Of a stretch of 64,000 nucleotides of DNA, positions 1 to 10,036 are shown in pieces. A model generated the notes under the pieces. That model worked only from the letters and a program-made list of their open reading frames with translations. It made no database searches and was not told where the DNA came from. The stretch comes from Bacteroidales bacterium. Lineage in GTDB: Bacteria > Bacteroidota > Bacteroidia > Bacteroidales > F082. The translations under genes and the position numbers were made by a program. Every line of letters begins with the position of its first letter. Position 1 is the first letter of the stretch. The stretch is from NCBI GenBank assembly GCA_018400955.1, contig JAGYLH010000002.1:46520-110519 (forward strand). Reading direction: 5' to 3'.

Positions 1-1
1 T

Positions 2-2650
2 TCAATTGAATCAACCGCACAACGCCCTACTGACTTTTTTAGCACCAGCGCTCAATTCGACAATATGATCAACTTGATCAATTCGCGGCAAACAATTGTC
101 GAAACTTCCATAATGCTCCTTGCCCAAAACCTTTCACTCGAAACTTACAACCAACAATACATCTCCAATGAAAATTATGATAAGCTGCAGAAGTTTATCC
201 CCAAGCATGTCAAAGATATGGTTGTTAAATATGGAAGATCTGGTATTCAACGTGAAAAAGAAGAACAAATCCGCTCGTTGGAACGTGAAATTCGATCTTT
301 AGAGCGCGAAATGAACCGCCGTAAGAATCGGGCGGCACAAGAGCTTAGCGATTTAAATGGAAATGACGAATTCACCCCTGCAACTGGCCTTAGCCGTGAT
401 AACAACTCAATCCAAAATGGCAATCAAGACAATAACACAAGTTTTGCTTATCATGCAGTTCAACCCGGTGAAACGCTTTTCACCATCTCAAAAAGATATG
501 GAGTTAGCATTGCCAAGCTCAGGGAACTAAATAACTTAACCAATCAAAACCTTACTGTAGGGCAACAGCTTATAATTTCTGAAACAACTGCTACTACCTC
601 AAACCAAGGGGGCACTAAAATTGTTAATGAGGACTATGAAGAGTATGAGGATGATGCGTTTATATATGAGCCAGCCAGGCAGGGTGCATTGGGGGAAACC
701 TCCTTTTTTACTGACGATGGTAACTTTAACATTCATATGGAAGGGGGCACCATCGAAAAGGATCCTATCATGCCCCGTGGGGTAAGACAAGAAGACTTCG
801 ACAAAACGATTCAAAACCTGACAAATTATTATAATTCAAGTGATACCAACTTCATATATGGGTTATTACATTGGGGTGCGAACCGGCACTATAGCATTCA
901 GTCAATTCAAAACTCCTTGCAAATATTCAGAATTACCAATAGTGATTTGGTAAGACTGATTTACACCTCTGACGACCCAGGTGTATGCCAACAAACGCTC
1001 AAGATTATTGCCAATGTTTTTGTAAAGAACTATAAGTTGTTGAAAGCAAACCAAACAGACTTGGTTGTTCGCTATTTCAGGGAACAGGTTGATTCGGCTG
1101 ATGTCCGTCTGCAAGCCGCTGAGGACAGGCTGCTTCGTTTCAACAAACGAAACAACATCATCAATTATGCCGAGCAAACCAAATATATTGCTGCGCAAAA
1201 GGAAGACCTTGACCTGTATTACCAGAACGAACAGGTTAGGATGGCTCAATCATCTGCATCGTTGCGCGAGTTGGAAACAAAACTCACCCGACGAGACAGC
1301 ATTTATCTTAAAAGTGACCTGATCAACCAAAGGCGAAAGGAATATGCAGATATTACTGAGCGGATACTTATAAACGAACTGGCAGAGGATTATGACCAGC
1401 GCATTGGTAACGAAATACAAAAGCTTAGGCTGCGAGGTGATCAACTACGTGATGAAATAAAGCTTTATGTTGATCAACTCTATCTATATAGCCACTCCAC
1501 ACAAGGCTTGCCAATTGCAACCTTATTGGAAGAATGGCTTACAAATGCACTCATCTACGAAGAAGCAAAAGCCAGTTTGGTTGTACTATCGCGTCGTAAG
1601 ATGGATTTCGTTAGGACCTATCAACGTTTTGCCCCATTAGGTGCCATGCTTAAAAGGATTGAACGTGAAATAACAGTGGCCGAACAATCATATCTGGAAC
1701 TATTGCGCAGTCTCAACCTGGCTCTAATGCGTCAGCAAAACCTGGCAATGGCAACCAATATAAGAATAATTGATCCGCCATTTTTCCCCTTGTCGGCCAG
1801 ACCTTCCAACGCTAAATTATTGGTTATAGCTGCTTTCTTAATAGGCTTATTTCTGGTAGCCTTTATCATCCTTGTACTGGAGTATTTTGATACATCTATA
1901 AAAAGTCCTGACCGGGTTTCTAATAAGGTGGGCTATAGGCTTGCCGGTGCCTATCCACTGATTGATTCAGCCAATGACCAACGTGATTTGGTCTTTGTAA
2001 GCAATCGCTTGATTGAGCTGATTATACAGAATATTAAACTAAGTATTAACCGTAACACCCTTTATCCAGCCCAAAAACCCTATCTGATTTTATTCTTTAG
2101 CACACAGGATGGCGTCGGTAAAACCTTCCTGGCGCACAAAGTTGCCAATAAACTCAGGACTTATGGAGAGAAAGTACTTCAGCTTAACTACAAATCGGAT
2201 GAAGTAGATAGTGATATTGATGATGACTACAACCTCTCCTACACTTATAAAATCAATGACAACTTTGTAGAGGTTAAAGACCTTCAGGAATTGATGCAAG
2301 GCAATGTTTTACGACGAGAAAATTATAATTACGATTATATATTACTCGAATTACCATCCATCATGTACCACTCATACCCTATGGACCTGATGCAAAATGT
2401 GGACGTAAGCCTATTGCTTATCAAAGCCTCTAGCCAATGGGAAAAAGCTGATGCATCAGCTGTTGAAAGTTTAACTGATGTACTTAGGGAGCCTCCTTTG
2501 GCAATCCTCAATGAAGCAGATGAGTTTGCTATTGATGAAATTGTTTCCGGAATGAAGATCCAGCGGAATAAAAGAACCTGGAAACGTGTCAAGCATGTCA
2601 TAACTTATCCTTCAAGAATCAGGATACAAGTAAAAGACAACCAAGCCTAA
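2..2650 (+). CDS. Polysaccharide co-polymerase (Wzz/Wzc-like) with internal LysM domain and C-terminal P-loop BY-kinase-like domain; 5' end cut by window
   Basis: Frame is open from nt 2 upstream of the listed ATG (SIESTAQRPTDFFSTSAQFDNMINLINSRQ...). LysM at YHAVQPGETLFTISKRYGVSIAKLRELNNLTNQNLTVGQQLIIS; long coiled coil; TM NAKLLVIAAFLIGLFLVAFIILVLEYF; P-loop FFSTQDGVGKTFLA. First gene of an EPS cluster. Confidence 0.85.
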   Translation, partial: SIESTAQRPTDFFSTSAQFDNMINLINSRQTIVETSIMLLAQNLSLETYNQQYISNENYDKLQKFIPKHVKDMVVKYGRSGIQREKEEQIRSLEREIRSLEREMNRRKNRAAQELSDLNGNDEFTPATGLSRDNNSIQNGNQDNNTSFAYHAVQPGETLFTISKRYGVSIAKLRELNNLTNQNLTVGQQLIISETTATTSNQGGTKIVNEDYEEYEDDAFIYEPARQGALGETSFFTDDGNFNIHMEGGTIEKDPIMPRGVRQEDFDKTIQNLTNYYNSSDTNFIYGLLHWGANRHYSIQSIQNSLQIFRITNSDLVRLIYTSDDPGVCQQTLKIIANVFVKNYKLLKANQTDLVVRYFREQVDSADVRLQAAEDRLLRFNKRNNIINYAEQTKYIAAQKEDLDLYYQNEQVRMAQSSASLRELETKLTRRDSIYLKSDLINQRRKEYADITERILINELAEDYDQRIGNEIQKLRLRGDQLRDEIKLYVDQLYLYSHSTQGLPIATLLEEWLTNALIYEEAKASLVVLSRRKMDFVRTYQRFAPLGAMLKRIEREITVAEQSYLELLRSLNLALMRQQNLAMATNIRIIDPPFFPLSARPSNAKLLVIAAFLIGLFLVAFIILVLEYFDTSIKSPDRVSNKVGYRLAGAYPLIDSANDQRDLVFVSNRLIELIIQNIKLSINRNTLYPAQKPYLILFFSTQDGVGKTFLAHKVANKLRTYGEKVLQLNYKSDEVDSDIDDDYNLSYTYKINDNFVEVKDLQELMQGNVLRRENYNYDYILLELPSIMYHSYPMDLMQNVDVSLLLIKASSQWEKADASAVESLTDVLREPPLAILNEADEFAIDEIVSGMKIQRNKRTWKRVKHVITYPSRIRIQVKDNQA

Positions 2651-2653
2651 ACC

Positions 2654-4081
2654 GTGGCCAATTCGATAAACAAAATATTTGGCAGCAATAATTTCCTATC
2701 GCTGGCCAATAATGGACTTGTAGCCGTATTTGGCTTCCTCAGTTTCATTATGCTTGTCAGGCAATTGCCTCAAGATGTGTTTGGCGAATGGATACTCTTT
2801 ATCACCATGGGAAACTTCATTGATATGCTTCGTTTTGGCATAACCCGAACGGCCCTGATTCGGTTTTTATCAGGTGCCAACAAGCTTGAAGCAGAGGAGT
2901 TAATGGGGTCGAACAACACCATTAATCTGGCATCAACGGTGCTTATTTCCGCTATAATCTTAGTGACTTACAATCTATTCTCCGAATCGATTTCTTCTTC
3001 CGGATTCGAAATGTTTTTTATTTGGTATCCACTACTTGCTTTTTTGAACCTTTCTTTTAACAATGCGCAATCTGTTTTGCAAGCAAAAATGCGCTTTGAT
3101 ACCATGCTTTGGCTGAGGTTGATCAATGTAGGGGGATTTATGCTTTTCCTAATCTTAAACCTTTTTACACGCTATGATATCAACACAATTATCTTGGTTT
3201 ATTTGGTAACCAACTTGTTAAGTTCTGTTGTGGCAAGCATTTATAATTGGGATGGCATCAGATATATGGTGAAAACTACTAAACGTTCCATACGTATCAT
3301 ACTGAATTTCGGCAAATACACCACAGGAACGCTTATTGGAAGCAATTTGCTAAAAAGCTCAGATACATTTATTATCGGATTGAGCCCATTTTTAGGAACC
3401 ACAGCTGTTGCCCTCTACAGTATTCCGCTGAAGTTGACAGAAATTATTGAGATTCCACTGCGAAGTTTTGCAGCAACAGCATTTCCGGGTATGTCAAAAG
3501 CAAGCATCGAAAAAAACATTCCGCTGGTAAAGCATATTTTTTATGAAAATGCTGGTGGTATGACATTTCTGTTGATGCCCTTGATGCTGGTATGTTTTAT
3601 TTTTGCCGAACAAATCGTACAAATTCTTGGAGGGCCCGAGTATCTGGAAACAGCAAATATCTTCAGGATTTTCTGTATCTATGGCTTAATTTTACCCATT
3701 GACAGGTTTATAGGGGTAGCACTTGACAGTGTGAACAGGCCCAAACAAAACTTTTTTAAAGTTATCTACATGACTTTATCCAATATCCTGGGGGATCTGC
3801 TGGTTATCTTTGGCATTTCATATGTGATAGCTATTATCTCTGTTACAGTATTTTTTATGAATACGCAGGCTTCTACTGACGGTGTCATCCAAATGGCAAG
3901 TAGCTTTACGATTATTAAAACCCTCGAAATGGTTGCTATAGTGACCATTCTGTTTACAATCATAGGAATACTTGTAGGCTATCATTATCTTAGAAAAGAA
4001 ATGGATTTGCGCATTCGAAGTATATTTGTAGTCGGCTTTGCATCCATAAAGCGAATAACTTTGTCGATAATTAAATTATAA
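2654..4081 (+). CDS. Wzx-like polysaccharide flippase (MATE/MOP superfamily)
   Basis: 475 aa polytopic membrane protein (GTG start) directly after the co-polymerase; Wzx-like N-terminus (NNGLVAVFGFLSFIMLVRQLPQDVFGEW). Confidence 0.85.
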   Translation: MANSINKIFGSNNFLSLANNGLVAVFGFLSFIMLVRQLPQDVFGEWILFITMGNFIDMLRFGITRTALIRFLSGANKLEAEELMGSNNTINLASTVLISAIILVTYNLFSESISSSGFEMFFIWYPLLAFLNLSFNNAQSVLQAKMRFDTMLWLRLINVGGFMLFLILNLFTRYDINTIILVYLVTNLLSSVVASIYNWDGIRYMVKTTKRSIRIILNFGKYTTGTLIGSNLLKSSDTFIIGLSPFLGTTAVALYSIPLKLTEIIEIPLRSFAATAFPGMSKASIEKNIPLVKHIFYENAGGMTFLLMPLMLVCFIFAEQIVQILGGPEYLETANIFRIFCIYGLILPIDRFIGVALDSVNRPKQNFFKVIYMTLSNILGDLLVIFGISYVIAIISVTVFFMNTQASTDGVIQMASSFTIIKTLEMVAIVTILFTIIGILVGYHYLRKEMDLRIRSIFVVGFASIKRITLSIIKL

Positions 4082-4111
4082 TTAATTAATTTTTGCTACT
4101 ATATTTGCACA

Positions 4112-5605
4112 ATGCTATCAACCTTAAAACAGAGAATAGGCTCAGACAAATTAAGGCATCCGCTCATGATAGCCCTTTTGGTGTTTGTGGTCATCGTTTT
4201 GGGCATGATAATCGGAAAGGGCGGGATGATGGAAGCAATTGCATTGCTTGCGCTTTTTCCAATTATAATTTTTTTCAATCGTTTCCTCAACGATCCACGT
4301 GTTGGTGTCTATACAATCATTATTTTAGGATTTATAGCCATCGGACTTACCCGGTATATACGCAATGTGCCATTTGGCCTTTCAGTTGATGGTTTTATTG
4401 TTCTTACATACATAGCCATTTTCTTCCGCTATTTTTATGAAAAAATCAATTGGTCACAGATCAACCGCGACCTTGTTTATTTAGGTTTGATTTGGTTTTT
4501 CTATGCCCTCCTGCAGCTTTTTAACCCAGAAGCTTTGAGCCGTACAGCCTGGTTTTATGCCATGCGCGGTATGGCTCTGTATATGGTGCTGCTCATACCT
4601 ATCGGATTTCTGCTATTTAGCCGGCTCCGCTATTTGTATGTGTTCCTTTATCTATGGGGCATATTTTCTATAATGGGCACACTTAAAGGTCTGCAACAGT
4701 TGTACCTTGGTCCGGATTCAGCTGAGCAGTTCTGGTTGGATACGGTTGGTGGCATCACACATATCCTGTTTGGTGAGTTACGCGTTTTTTCATTTTTCAG
4801 TGATGCCGGCCAGTTTGGTGCAGCACAGGGTGCTGCTGGTGTGGTAGGCATAATTACTGCGATTAATATCAAAGGGTTTCGCAACAAGGTTTTCTTTGGT
4901 ATAATGGGTTTTATGGGTCTTTGGGGTATGATGATATCGGGAACCAGGGGTGCTATGATTGTGCCAATGATCGGTGGCATCACCTATGTTCTTCACCGTA
5001 AAAACATTAGGGTATTGATAGTTGGGGGGTTGTTTTTGTCTCTTGTGTACGCATTTTTTGTCTATACTTATATAGGTCAGGGCAACTCCCAAATTCGGCG
5101 TATGCGTACCGCCTTCCGACCCGAAACAGATGAATCCTACCTTGTGAGGCTTGAAACAAGGCAGATTCTGAATGTTTATCTTGCCAGTAAACCATTTGGC
5201 GGAGGCATTGGCAGTGCAGGAGACTGGGGAAAACGTTTTTCCGCACATGGTTTTTTAGCCCAAATAGCAACTGACAGCTGGTATGTGCAAATTTGGGCTG
5301 AGCAAGGTATTGTGGGTCTTGTGCTACACCTTTTTATCCTTGCATATATTCTGATAAAAGGTTCATATATTGTCATGTTCAGAATTAAAGAGCCAGAGCT
5401 GCGCGGCATTCTTAGCGCCCTGGTTGCCGGTTTTACTGGAATCATGGGTGCTAGTTACGGCAATGGTGTACTTGGTCAAATGCCAACAGGTATCATGATA
5501 TACCTGAGCTGGACATTTGTTTTTTTGGGAACTCAATTAGAAAGAGAATATAAATATCTTAAATCCAATAATTTACCTATATGGTCATATAAAAACAAAA
5601 CCTGA
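4112..5605 (+). CDS. O-antigen ligase/Wzy-like polymerase
   Basis: 497 aa, many TMs, large loop with GGGIGSAGDWGKRFS and DSWYVQIWAEQGIVGL typical of the Wzy_C/O-antigen ligase family. Confidence 0.85.
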   Translation: MLSTLKQRIGSDKLRHPLMIALLVFVVIVLGMIIGKGGMMEAIALLALFPIIIFFNRFLNDPRVGVYTIIILGFIAIGLTRYIRNVPFGLSVDGFIVLTYIAIFFRYFYEKINWSQINRDLVYLGLIWFFYALLQLFNPEALSRTAWFYAMRGMALYMVLLIPIGFLLFSRLRYLYVFLYLWGIFSIMGTLKGLQQLYLGPDSAEQFWLDTVGGITHILFGELRVFSFFSDAGQFGAAQGAAGVVGIITAINIKGFRNKVFFGIMGFMGLWGMMISGTRGAMIVPMIGGITYVLHRKNIRVLIVGGLFLSLVYAFFVYTYIGQGNSQIRRMRTAFRPETDESYLVRLETRQILNVYLASKPFGGGIGSAGDWGKRFSAHGFLAQIATDSWYVQIWAEQGIVGLVLHLFILAYILIKGSYIVMFRIKEPELRGILSALVAGFTGIMGASYGNGVLGQMPTGIMIYLSWTFVFLGTQLEREYKYLKSNNLPIWSYKNKT

Positions 5606-5665
5606 TTGACCTGATTGTATAATTCAATCACATTTTTCCGTATTTTCGGTTTTTATTAATGATCT

Positions 5666-6586
5666 ATGAGAAATAACTTACCCTTGGTTTCTGTTATTAC
5701 GGTAAATTACAACCAATCAGTTGTTACCTGTGAGTTTCTCGCCTCACTACGTAAGGTTACCTACCCAAATCTTGAAATTTTTGTGGTGGACAATGCTTCA
5801 CCCAATGACAGTCCCGAAATTATTAAGGAGGAATATCCAGAAGTAATACTGATCAAAACAGCTAAAAATCTGGGCTTTGCCGGTGGTAATAACGTAGCTG
5901 TAGAAAAAGCAAAAGGTAAGTATCTCCTATTCATCAATAACGATACGGAAGTAGAGCCTGGATTCCTGGAACCCATGGTGAGCCTGCTCGAACAGGATAA
6001 AAGTATCGGTATGGTAAGTCCCAAAATTCATTATTTTCATACGCCAAATACCTTCCAGTATGCTGGTTTTACGCCTATTAACCATATTAGTATAAGAAAC
6101 TTTGCCATTGGTTTTGGAGAAACTGACCAGGGGCAATACGACATAACTTGCGAAACGGGTTCTATTTTTGGTGCAGCAATGCTTGTTCCGCTCAAGGTTG
6201 TTCAGCAAGTTGGCATGATGGCAGATGTGTTTTTTCTGTACTACGAGGAGCATGATTGGGCTGCACATATAAAAAGGGCCGGTTATAAAATTTACTATCA
6301 GGGGAAATCGCTTGTGCTGCATAAAGAGTCTATTTCAACTGTAAAGGATAGCCCTTTCCAAATCTTTTACCTTACACGGGGTCGCGTGCTTTACGCGCGA
6401 CGAAATTCATATGGCATCGCAGGTTTATTGAGTATGTTTTACCTCTACCTGATTGCCTGGCCCAAGCTTACCCTTGGCTTTATTTTGCGCAGACGCTTGG
6501 ACCTCGCCAACGCACTCCGACGGGCAATGGTATGGAATATGCTTAATCACAAAGGAATACACGATACACCCCAACTAAAAAATTGA
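5666..6586 (+). CDS. Family 2 glycosyltransferase (copy 1 of duplicated module, first gene)
   Basis: VSVITVNYNQ, VDNASPNDSPEII, NNDTEVEPGFLEP: rhamnosyltransferase-like GT2. Confidence 0.9.
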   Translation: MRNNLPLVSVITVNYNQSVVTCEFLASLRKVTYPNLEIFVVDNASPNDSPEIIKEEYPEVILIKTAKNLGFAGGNNVAVEKAKGKYLLFINNDTEVEPGFLEPMVSLLEQDKSIGMVSPKIHYFHTPNTFQYAGFTPINHISIRNFAIGFGETDQGQYDITCETGSIFGAAMLVPLKVVQQVGMMADVFFLYYEEHDWAAHIKRAGYKIYYQGKSLVLHKESISTVKDSPFQIFYLTRGRVLYARRNSYGIAGLLSMFYLYLIAWPKLTLGFILRRRLDLANALRRAMVWNMLNHKGIHDTPQLKN

Positions 6587-6589
6587 CAT

Positions 6590-7810
6590 ATGGACTATCT
6601 TCGAATTTTTACTATTATTGTGGAGCTGGTTTTTTATGCTTATTTTACCGTGGCAGTTGTTTACATTTTTGTGTACAGTTTTGCCACGATTTTCTATAGA
6701 AGAAGATCACGCCCAACACCAACAAAAATCCGAAAGATCGCAGTGCTTATACCTGGTTACAAAGAAGATGCAGTAATTGTTGATGTGGCCAAGGATGCAC
6801 TCAAGCAAGATTATCCAAAGGATAAGTTTGAAGTAATAGTGATAGCCGACTCTTTTAAACAGGAAACACTTGACGCCTTGAAGAAATTGCCTATCCGGGT
6901 TGTCGAAGTTGTGTTTGAAATCAGTAAAAAATCCAAAGCACTGAATAAATGTATGGAAACGATTGGCGATGATTATGACATTGCCATGATACTTGATGCT
7001 GATAACCTGATGGCGCGCAATGTTTTGACTATTATGAACCAAACCTTTGAAATGGGTTTTGTTGCTGTGCAGGGTCATCGCACCGCCAAAAATACCAATA
7101 CCGCATTTGCAGTTCTGGATGCTGTAAGTGAAGAAATTAACAACAGTATTTTCCGTAAAGGTCACAGGGCATTGGGGCTGTCATCAGCACTGATTGGTTC
7201 TGGTATGGCTATTGAATATGCCCTCTTTAAAAAAACCATGGCAACAATTGATTCAGTTGGTGAGGACAAAGAAGTTGAATTGAAACTACTGAAACAGGCC
7301 TACACCATTGAATATGCTGATGACGCATGGGTATATGACGAAAAAACATCAAAATCAGATGTTTTCGTTAACCAACGGCGCAGATGGATTGCAGCCCAAT
7401 TGACCTATTTCAAGGATTACTTTTTTAGTGGTGTGTTCCACCTGTTCCGCTACGGCAATATCGATTATTTCGACAAGGTTATGCAAATGGTGCAACCACC
7501 GCGTATCTTGCTTTCAGGAATACTTTTCATCATTACGCTGGGTTCGTTCCTGGCAAATATTTTTTTAACACAGTTCATTGAGCAATTCTTTTTGCTCTCT
7601 TTCTATCACTGGGTCATACTGTTTTTATTTACTGTGTTGGCTATGCTTATGGCAGTGCCAAAGCGGCTTTACACAGCAAAAACTTTTAAAGCCTTGTTAT
7701 CATTACCTTTAGGTTTTTTATTAATGATTATGAGTATTTTAAGAATAAAAGGTGCAAGCAAACGGTTTATTCACACAACGCACTCACATACAGGGGACGT
7801 AGAAAAATAG
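6590..7810 (+). CDS. Membrane GT2 glycosyltransferase, processive-synthase-like (copy 1, second gene)
   Basis: ILDADN and QRRRW motifs, N- and C-terminal TM segments. Confidence 0.88.
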   Translation: MDYLRIFTIIVELVFYAYFTVAVVYIFVYSFATIFYRRRSRPTPTKIRKIAVLIPGYKEDAVIVDVAKDALKQDYPKDKFEVIVIADSFKQETLDALKKLPIRVVEVVFEISKKSKALNKCMETIGDDYDIAMILDADNLMARNVLTIMNQTFEMGFVAVQGHRTAKNTNTAFAVLDAVSEEINNSIFRKGHRALGLSSALIGSGMAIEYALFKKTMATIDSVGEDKEVELKLLKQAYTIEYADDAWVYDEKTSKSDVFVNQRRRWIAAQLTYFKDYFFSGVFHLFRYGNIDYFDKVMQMVQPPRILLSGILFIITLGSFLANIFLTQFIEQFFLLSFYHWVILFLFTVLAMLMAVPKRLYTAKTFKALLSLPLGFLLMIMSILRIKGASKRFIHTTHSHTGDVEK

Positions 7811-7838
7811 TTTATAAGAAAGCAATAAGCACGGATAC

Positions 7839-8768
7839 ATGTCAATAACAAAGAAAAAATATCCACTAGTTTCAATAATTACGGTAAATTACAACCAGGC
7901 AGCAGTTAGTTGTGCCCTCATCGAATCGCTGAATAAGATTACGTATCCCAATTTTGAAATTATTGTTATAGACAATGCCTCACCGGATGACGATGCATCG
8001 ATTATCAAAGCCCGTTACCCAAATATTGTATTCGTGCAAAACCCCATTAATTATGGCTTCGCAGCCGGGAATAACTTTGGACTGATGCGCGCCCGTGGCG
8101 AATACGTGCTTTTGCTCAATAACGACATTGAAGTACCTTCCGGCTTTATGGAACCATTGGTGGATAAACTTGAATCGGACAAAAGCATCGGTGCCGTAAG
8201 CCCACTTATTAAATACTTTTATGCCGCTGACACTGTACAGTATGCAGGCTACACCCCCATCAACTACATCACCATGCGCAATACTGCCATTGGCCATCAA
8301 CAAAAGGACAACGGGCAGTTCAATACAGACAGGGAAACAGCTTATGCCCATGGGGCAGCTATGATGGTGCCTATTGAGGTGGTGAAAAAGGTTGGCCTGA
8401 TGTCATATATATTCTTTTTGTATTATGAAGAAGCAGATTGGTGTGCCCGCATCAAACAAGCAGGTTACAAAATTTTCTTTGTTCACAATTCCTATGTGTT
8501 GCACAAAGAATCAGTTAGCACTGGCAAACTGAGCGCACTCAAAATATATTACTTAAACAGAAATCGTATCGTCTTTATGCGGCGCAATGTTTTTGGTCGC
8601 GATTTCTACGGCGGAATGGCCTATCAATTTTTTATTGCCATTCCTAAAAATGCCTTTAAATGGTTAATTAAAGGAAAAATTAATCTTTTTTTGGCTTATT
8701 ACCAAGCCATTGGCTGGCACCTGACACATTTGTTTGATCGTGAAATCCACGAAAACCCTCAATTGTAA
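7839..8768 (+). CDS. Family 2 glycosyltransferase (copy 2, first gene)
   Basis: Clear paralogue of 5666..6586 (ITVNYNQ, DNASPDD, QYAGYTPIN, FFLYYEEADW, LHKESVST). Confidence 0.9.
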   Translation: MSITKKKYPLVSIITVNYNQAAVSCALIESLNKITYPNFEIIVIDNASPDDDASIIKARYPNIVFVQNPINYGFAAGNNFGLMRARGEYVLLLNNDIEVPSGFMEPLVDKLESDKSIGAVSPLIKYFYAADTVQYAGYTPINYITMRNTAIGHQQKDNGQFNTDRETAYAHGAAMMVPIEVVKKVGLMSYIFFLYYEEADWCARIKQAGYKIFFVHNSYVLHKESVSTGKLSALKIYYLNRNRIVFMRRNVFGRDFYGGMAYQFFIAIPKNAFKWLIKGKINLFLAYYQAIGWHLTHLFDREIHENPQL

Positions 8769-8770
8769 AC

Positions 8771-10036
8771 ATGGAACTAAACTACTCATACCTGCTGAAT
8801 GCACTGCAACTTCTATTGTTGGTTTACCTTGGCTCAACAAGTTTGTACCTGTTTATATTTGCTATTGCCAGCTTATTCCCCTATACAAGAAAGAAGCCCC
8901 GTGATTTTAAGAAAAGACGATTTGCACTCCTCATACCCTGTTATCGTGAAGATGACGTAATTATAGAAGTTAGTAAAAGTGCCCTGGCTCAAAACTATCC
9001 TAAATCGCATTTTGATGTGGTAGTTATTGCTGATAAATTTGATCACAAAACCATCAAAAAACTCAACGACCTGCCAATAATACTTTACAACGAAGATTTT
9101 CCTGTAAGTACCAAAACGCGCGCCTTGAATCATGCCCTTATCAACCTGCCTGAAAACAAATATGATATAGTTTGCATTTTAGATGCTGACAACGTGATGG
9201 AACCTAAATTCCTAGGCAAATTAAATGATGCATTTTCGAATGGTTATATGGCCGTACAAGGCCACAGGGTAGCTAAAAATATGAATACGGATTTCGCGAT
9301 TCTTGATGCCATCAGCGAAGAAATAAACAATAATTTGTTTCGCAAAGGTCATCGTGTTTTGGGCCTTTCATCTGCATTAATTGGATCAGCCATGGCATTT
9401 GACTACAATTTTTTTAAAGATTTAATGCAAGATGTAGAGGTTGTTGGTGGTTTTGATAAGGAAATTGAACTGCGCTTATTGCGTGATGGCTACCTCATTG
9501 AATACTTACCATTTGCCTATGTTTACGATGAAAAAGTACAAAATGCAGCCGTTTTTTCCCGACAAAGACGTCGTTGGCTATCAGCGCAGTTTCATTATTT
9601 CGGCATCCACTTTTATCCGGCACTTAAGTCATTATTTACTACAGGTAATATTGACTATTTCAACAAAGCCTTACAATATCTGCAATTGCCGAGGCTACTT
9701 CTGGCAGGTATTCTTGCTATTATAACTACAACTTCCTGGTTGCTCAATGCAAAAAGCTACTTTACAACTGCCTGGTCTATTAGTTTGTTTTTGGCCATAG
9801 TTACAATCTTGCTAACAATTCCGGCTAAGTTCTATAACTTTACCACCTTAAAGGCAATGGCTGCGCTTCCGATAGGTTTTCTATATATGCTTTTATCGCT
9901 AATCAGAATCAAAGGAGCCAATAAGCATTTTATACACACCAAGCACACATTCAATGCATTCCAGATTAAAAGCAAAAAGAATAAATTAAAAGTCAACGAA
10001 TATGAAAATAGGAATCGAAGGTCAAAGACTTTTTAG
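8771..10036 (+). CDS. Membrane GT2 glycosyltransferase (copy 2, second gene)
   Basis: Clear paralogue of 6590..7810 (AVQGHR.AKN.NT.FA.LDA.SEEINN..FRKGHR.LGLSSALIGS, QRRRW). Confidence 0.88.
   Translation: MELNYSYLLNALQLLLLVYLGSTSLYLFIFAIASLFPYTRKKPRDFKKRRFALLIPCYREDDVIIEVSKSALAQNYPKSHFDVVVIADKFDHKTIKKLNDLPIILYNEDFPVSTKTRALNHALINLPENKYDIVCILDADNVMEPKFLGKLNDAFSNGYMAVQGHRVAKNMNTDFAILDAISEEINNNLFRKGHRVLGLSSALIGSAMAFDYNFFKDLMQDVEVVGGFDKEIELRLLRDGYLIEYLPFAYVYDEKVQNAAVFSRQRRRWLSAQFHYFGIHFYPALKSLFTTGNIDYFNKALQYLQLPRLLLAGILAIITTTSWLLNAKSYFTTAWSISLFLAIVTILLTIPAKFYNFTTLKAMAALPIGFLYMLLSLIRIKGANKHFIHTKHTFNAFQIKSKKNKLKVNEYENRNRRSKTF

Noticed and set aside
902-1444. Minus-strand ORFs opposite the co-polymerase gene (902..1249, 1250..1444)
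   Set aside because: Antisense to the coiled coil of a clear gene; no start context or domain evidence.
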